Positions 60,112 through 64,000 of a stretch of DNA of 64,000 nucleotides are shown piece after piece. The stretch spans positions 62,001 through 126,000 of the forward strand of contig JBLXEY010000005.1 in NCBI GenBank assembly GCA_048262655.1, given 5' to 3'. The translations under genes and the position numbers were made by a program. This DNA is from JABMNT01 sp048262655. Its GTDB lineage: Bacteria > Pseudomonadota > Alphaproteobacteria > Rhodospirillales > Casp-alpha2. How positions within the stretch are numbered: position 1 is the first letter of the stretch; the number at the start of each line of letters is the position of its first letter. The notes under the pieces were generated by a model that worked only from the letters and a program-made list of their open reading frames with translations, was not told the origin of the DNA and ran no database searches.

Positions 60112-61376
60112 CGCATCACCTCATCAAAAGGGAGGAACCGGACAAGATCACCCGCCTGCACGTTTTCCGTCTTTTCACCCAATTCAACCAAACCATCGGC
60201 ATCCACCATCGAGGTCAAGATGCCGGATCCGCCGCTATGCGGCTTATGAGCGCTCAAGCTTCCGTCTGCACCCCGTTTTAGCCGGGCCCGAACCCATTCG
60301 CGGCGCCCAAGCTTCTTTGCATGATCAAAACCAACTTGAACCGTATAACGCTCCGCCTCAATCTCGCGTGCGCCTGACAACATAAGGATGACACCGCGCG
60401 CGATGGTCATAAACGTCACCATGGCAGCAACCGGGTTGCCGGGAAGCCCAATAAAGGCCGCATTGCCCACCTGCCCCAGTGCTATCGGTCGCCCGGGTTT
60501 AATCGCCAAGCGCCACAAATTGACAGAACCTTGGGCACTGACTGCCGCTTTCACGTGGTCCTCTTCACCAGCGGAGACGCCGCCCGACGTAATCAGGAGG
60601 TCATGATCCCGTGCAGCCTTGCCAAGCGCTGCGGTTATCGTCGCTTCGTCATCCGGTAAAATACCAATATCCGTAACATCACACCCCAGTTCACGGAGCT
60701 GAGCTTGGGTGGAATATCGATTTGAATCGTAGATACTGCCCGCAGGAGCATCTCCAGACGGGTCGCGAATTTCATCGCCTGTGGAAAATACGGCGACTTT
60801 CAATTTTTTATATACGGGTAGCGAGGCACAACCGACCGAAGCTGCCATACCGATTTCCTGGGGCCGCAAACGGCTACCTTCAGCAACAACAACATCGCCC
60901 GTGAACACGTCTTCACCGCGTCGCCGCCGGTTCGACCCGCGCTTCAAACCAGCAGGCAACACGATAATCTCGCCATCCTGTTCACAGTCTTCTTCCATAT
61001 AGATTGTATCAGGGCCACCATCCGGGCCTTCCGGCATGGGTGCGCCCGTAAATATGCGGTAAGCTTCTCCGCGTGTTGGAGCACGCTCGAGCGGATGGCC
61101 CGCAGCAATGCGCGCGGCGACGGGTAATCGGGTCGCTTGATTGGAATTCAAATCATCGAAATAGACCGCATAGCCATCAACGGCCGAATTATCATGCGGC
61201 GGCACATCGCGAGGAGATATAATATCTTGTGCCAAAATACGACCACTGGCTTCCTTCGTCGGAACTTGCTCAACATCGACAACGCAGTCAATTCGACGCT
61301 TTAAATCAGCCAGGGCCTCATCAAGCGGGATAAGTTCTCCACCGAAGGCAAAGCAATCATCCTTAAGCTGCGCCAT
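60108..61376 (-). CDS. moeA: Molybdopterin molybdenumtransferase
   Basis: 422 residues from the ATG at 61376 (MAQLKDDCFAFGGELIPLDEAL), preferred over the upstream in-frame ATG at 61439 which lies within mobB. MoeA puts molybdate into adenylylated molybdopterin. VPPHDNSAVDGYA near 60-72, YDSNRYSTQAQLRELG, LLITSGGVSAGEEDHVK and GLPGNPVAAMVTF match the family. It overlaps mobB by 14 bases and moaD by four. Confidence 0.94.
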   Translation of the reverse strand: MAQLKDDCFAFGGELIPLDEALADLKRRIDCVVDVEQVPTKEASGRILAQDIISPRDVPPHDNSAVDGYAVYFDDLNSNQATRLPVAARIAAGHPLERAPTRGEAYRIFTGAPMPEGPDGGPDTIYMEEDCEQDGEIIVLPAGLKRGSNRRRRGEDVFTGDVVVAEGSRLRPQEIGMAASVGCASLPVYKKLKVAVFSTGDEIRDPSGDAPAGSIYDSNRYSTQAQLRELGCDVTDIGILPDDEATITAALGKAARDHDLLITSGGVSAGEEDHVKAAVSAQGSVNLWRLAIKPGRPIALGQVGNAAFIGLPGNPVAAMVTFMTIARGVILMLSGAREIEAERYTVQVGFDHAKKLGRREWVRARLKRGADGSLSAHKPHSGGSGILTSMVDADGLVELGEKTENVQAGDLVRFLPFDEVMR

Positions 61377-61884
61377 TGATTTCGCTTCTCTGGAGATCGC
61401 AGAAATCTGCAATAAATTGCGCAACAAGGGCGACATCATTTAAATCGAGCACCGGGATGTTCAAATCGCCCACGTATTCGTCGCTGGCGATCGCCACTAT
61501 GGATGTATCGGAAGCCCCAATCATATCCTTACCGACTGACGGTCTGAACACTTCAATCTTGGCATGAGGATAACTTTTGTAGCCTTCAATCAGCACCAAA
61601 TCGACCTCGTCCATCCGAGACAACAACTCTTCGATAGATGGCTCGGGCTGGTCACGGTTTTCATTCAGCAAAGCCCAACGTTTTGTCCCTGTGATAAGGA
61701 CCTGTGATGCCCCCGCGCGACGATGCTCGTATGAATCTTTCCCCGGCTTATCAATATCGAAGTTGTGGTGGGTATGCTTCATTGTCGAGACCCGAAAGCC
61801 CATGCCAATCAACTCAGGGATCAACTTGCGCATCAGCGTTGTCTTGCCACTGCCACTCCACCCGACCAAACCAAATATTTTCAT
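61363..61884 (-). CDS. mobB: Molybdopterin-guanine dinucleotide biosynthesis adapter protein
   Basis: 173 residues from the ATG at 61884, directly before the P-loop GLVGWSGSGKTTL; the open frame extends further without support. MobB is a GTP-binding helper of MobA in making the guanine dinucleotide form. Other motifs are STMKHTHHNFDIDKPGKDSYEHRRAGA and LIEGYKSYPHAKIEV. Its presence suggests that the cell makes MGD-type molybdoenzymes. Confidence 0.93.
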   Translation of the reverse strand: MKIFGLVGWSGSGKTTLMRKLIPELIGMGFRVSTMKHTHHNFDIDKPGKDSYEHRRAGASQVLITGTKRWALLNENRDQPEPSIEELLSRMDEVDLVLIEGYKSYPHAKIEVFRPSVGKDMIGASDTSIVAIASDEYVGDLNIPVLDLNDVALVAQFIADFCDLQRSEINGAA

Positions 61885-61942
61885 GGGCTCCCACCTTGGA
61901 ATACGACTTACGCCAGTTATTCTGAACCATGGCGCTGTAAAA

Positions 61943-62578
61943 TCAACTCTTGTCCTTATCGGTTTCCGCATCTGCACCTGAAGGCATTTTACGTTTCGGT
62001 GCAGGAGCTTCATCTGTTTCGATAATATGCCGAATGCCGTGCTGGAGGTAGTCATATCCGGTTATCAACGTAATGAGAGCTGCAGCCCATAATCCCCAAA
62101 ATCCAATTTCAGAGGTAGTCACAGGCCCGAAATCAGGTCCGTTGGGGCCCACCAACAAAAACCCTAAAGCCAGCATCTGTATTCCGGTCTTCCACTTGGC
62201 CAGTTTGCTAACAGGCACGCTGACATCCAATTCCGCCAAAAATTCGCGTAACCCAGAGACCAATATTTCCCGACACAGGATAATCGCAGCAGGAATAACG
62301 GTCAGCCCTGAAACCCGGTCAATTCCAACCAAGGCCAGCAGAACACCTGCCACCAGAAGTTTATCTGCAATCGGGTCCAGAAAACGCCCAAAAGCCGACT
62401 GCTGATGCCAGGCCCGCGCTAAATAACCATCAAAAAAATCGGTAATACAGGCATATGTATAAGCCGAAAAGGCAAGCCAGCTGCCGACAGGGTCGTCGAC
62501 AAACAACAAAAGAAAAATCAGGATGGGGATCGCAAGAATACGCGAAACAGTCAATATATTCGGCAGGCGACGCAACAT
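61943..62578 (-). CDS. pgsA: CDP-diacylglycerol-glycerol-3-phosphate 3-phosphatidyltransferase
   Basis: 211 residues with five or six membrane helices and the CDP-alcohol phosphatidyltransferase signature with its Asp residues (DFFDGYLARAWHQQSAFGRFLDPIADKL is the D-x2-D-G ... G-x3-D-x3-D motif near residues 47-74). It makes phosphatidylglycerophosphate, precursor of phosphatidylglycerol, which is the lipid donor for Lgt. A charged C-terminal tail of about 30 residues follows. It lies 49 bases from uvrC and before the molybdenum genes. Confidence 0.95.
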   Translation of the reverse strand: MLRRLPNILTVSRILAIPILIFLLLFVDDPVGSWLAFSAYTYACITDFFDGYLARAWHQQSAFGRFLDPIADKLLVAGVLLALVGIDRVSGLTVIPAAIILCREILVSGLREFLAELDVSVPVSKLAKWKTGIQMLALGFLLVGPNGPDFGPVTTSEIGFWGLWAAALITLITGYDYLQHGIRHIIETDEAPAPKRKMPSGADAETDKDKS

Positions 62579-62627
62579 GGGATAGTCCGGTGTTTTAGTG
62601 AGCTACTCTTCTCTTGTTTGTATCCCA

Positions 62628-64000
62628 TTATCCATCTGGATGAAACCAATCATAAATATTATTGGCAAGTGCAGTATTTATACCTTCTACGGCCTCCAAA
62701 TCCGTACGTCCTGCCTGGGCAACCGCTTCTGGCCCGCCAAAATGGTGAAGCAACGCTTTCTTCCGTTTCGCACCGACGTTCGGAATTTCATCCAATATGG
62801 ATCGAGAGATAGCCCGCGATCGTTTCTGGCGATGGCTGCCGATTGCAAAGCGGTGGGCTTCGTCTCGCAATCGTTGAAGAAAATAAAGCGCTGGATTTTT
62901 AGGTTCCAACTCAATTGGCGGACTGCGGTCGGACAAGAAAATACGCTCTCGACCGGCATTTCGATCTGGACCTTTGGCGATTGCTGCTATGGCCACATCA
63001 TCTATGCCCAGTTCTTCAAAAACATCTAGCCCCATGGTCAGTTGCCCTTTACCGCCATCCAGCAGAACAAGATCAGGCCACTGGCCCGACGTTCGGTCCG
63101 GGTCTTCACGCAAGGCCCTTGAAAAACGGCGCGTCAGCACCTCTTTCATCATGGCATAGTCATCTCCCGCCGCGTAGCCGTCAGTGCCAATGCGTCCGTC
63201 AACGGGAGCTGCGCCTTTAATCGTAAATTTCCTGTAAGCGCCTTTGATAAAACCTTCCGGCCCCGCCACAATCATTCCGCCGACGGCTTTGGTGCCAGAT
63301 ACATGACTGTTATCATACACCTCAATGCGTTCCGGTAAGCTATCAAGTTTAAAGACGTCCTGCACCCGCTCCAGCAGCCGGCGTTGTGACGCGCTCTCCG
63401 ACATCCGCCTCCCATGGGCGTCTTTCGCATTGGTCAATGCGTGGTCTATGAGTTTGCGCTTGTCTCCGCGTTTTGGGCACAAAAGCTTAACCGTCTTTTC
63501 TGCCCGCACCGATAAAGCTTCCTTAACAAGTTCACTATTGGGAATATCGTGACTGACATAAATCGTTTTGGGCGGAATTGTCTTGGCATAGAATTGCCCT
63601 ATAAATGCTTCCAGAACTTCGGCGACATCCGCATCACGGGCTTGACTTGGAAAATAGGAACGATTGCCAAAATTGGCCCCTGTACGGAAGAAAAAAACCT
63701 GGATACATGTGATGCCTCCTTCCTGGTGTGCGGCAATGACGTCGGCCTCGTCAACACCTTGCATATTGATATCCTGGCGTGCCTGCACGCGGGTCAGGGC
63801 GCGAATGCGATCGCGATACTGACCGGCGATTTCAAATTCCAATGCATCACTGGCTTCCTGCATTTTTTGGGCAAAGTCTTTTTGGATTTGTTGCGATCCT
63901 CCCGATAGAAAGTTACGCGCCTGTGAAACGAGCGTTTTGTAGTCTTTAGAACTGACCTTATCGACGCATGGAGCAGCGCACCGTTTAATCTGATGCAACA
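62628..64000 (-). CDS. uvrC: UvrABC excinuclease subunit C (5' truncated by the window end)
   Basis: The frame is open to the window edge, giving the C-terminal ~457 residues of a protein usually ~620 long; the GIY-YIG nuclease half is outside. Visible are IKRCAAPCV (the Cys region), the UVR motif region (QKMQEASDALEFEIAGQYRDRI), the RNase H-like endonuclease part with VYDNSHVSGTKAVGGMIV and LVLLDGGKGQL, and the C-terminal double helix-hairpin-helix (IPNVGAKRKKALLHHFGG, then LEAVEGINTALANNI). It cuts both sides of a DNA lesion. Confidence 0.95.
   Translation of the reverse strand, partial: LHQIKRCAAPCVDKVSSKDYKTLVSQARNFLSGGSQQIQKDFAQKMQEASDALEFEIAGQYRDRIRALTRVQARQDINMQGVDEADVIAAHQEGGITCIQVFFFRTGANFGNRSYFPSQARDADVAEVLEAFIGQFYAKTIPPKTIYVSHDIPNSELVKEALSVRAEKTVKLLCPKRGDKRKLIDHALTNAKDAHGRRMSESASQRRLLERVQDVFKLDSLPERIEVYDNSHVSGTKAVGGMIVAGPEGFIKGAYRKFTIKGAAPVDGRIGTDGYAAGDDYAMMKEVLTRRFSRALREDPDRTSGQWPDLVLLDGGKGQLTMGLDVFEELGIDDVAIAAIAKGPDRNAGRERIFLSDRSPPIELEPKNPALYFLQRLRDEAHRFAIGSHRQKRSRAISRSILDEIPNVGAKRKKALLHHFGGPEAVAQAGRTDLEAVEGINTALANNIYDWFHPDG

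Noticed and set aside
1..64000. CRISPR arrays, prophage, IS elements, tRNA or rRNA genes
   Set aside because: No regularly spaced repeats, transposase, integrase or structural RNA was found on reading; a tRNA scan and a repeat search would settle it.

Overview
The window reads as a chromosomal segment of an alphaproteobacterium, probably a Rhodospirillales-like and possibly marine lineage. This rests on gene content and order: hisZ-purA, an RpoH-type sigma factor, the prs-rplY-pth-ychF block, the hldD-lgt-midA-pgeF block, ubiK-ybjN-proC, a phasin gene, a MarR-OmpR-EnvZ set next to ilvE, and pgsA-mobB-moeA-moaD-moaE. No IS element, prophage, CRISPR array, rRNA or tRNA was seen. All functional calls come from reading protein motifs, without database searches. 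|| Layout. 1-11.5 kb: permease tail, TerB-like protein, hisZ, purA, a tail-anchored degenerate kinase with a small membrane partner, rpoH, rluD, then a tight operon (membrane protein, JAMM peptidase, threonine aldolase, M20 hydrolase). 11.5-18 kb: iron storage (bfr and bfd, divergent, with a Fur-type palindrome), a TPR/SPINDLY glycosyltransferase-like protein, an orphan ParB-like domain, small unknowns, a Crp/Fnr regulator and a GT-A-like protein. 18-24.2 kb: a noncanonical chaperone-usher locus with three DUF4402-type secreted subunits, a PapD-like chaperone, and an usher-like outer-membrane protein ending in a SPOR domain, with several inverted or tandem repeats in the intergenic DNA. 24.2-33.4 kb: CoA transferase, rtcB followed by a decayed prfH, the ychF-pth-rplY-prs block, HxlR plus alcohol dehydrogenase, and a VOC protein. 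33.4-41 kb: two paralogous lipoproteins, a creatinase-like M24 protein, pgeF, midA, lgt and hldD. 41-50.7 kb: ubiK, a structured leader before ybjN, proC, a TetR/COQ9-like protein, a phasin with PhaR-like sites, csaA, a two-component system, ilvE, and a PstS-like binding protein translationally coupled to an orphan histidine kinase. 50.7-57 kb: GNAT, tag, YciI, TetR with a perfect operator palindrome, and a Fec-type iron ABC transporter with a methyltransferase behind Fur-like sites. 57-64 kb: lipoprotein, LOG, HAD, the molybdopterin genes, pgsA and the 3' part of uvrC. || The most interesting parts are: (1) the DUF4402/PapD-like/usher-SPOR secretion locus; (2) the rtcB-prfH pair in which prfH has lost its central catalytic part and its C-terminus sits in another frame; (3) the tail-anchored pseudokinase; (4) the nested hairpin upstream of ybjN; (5) the PstS-like/histidine kinase pair.
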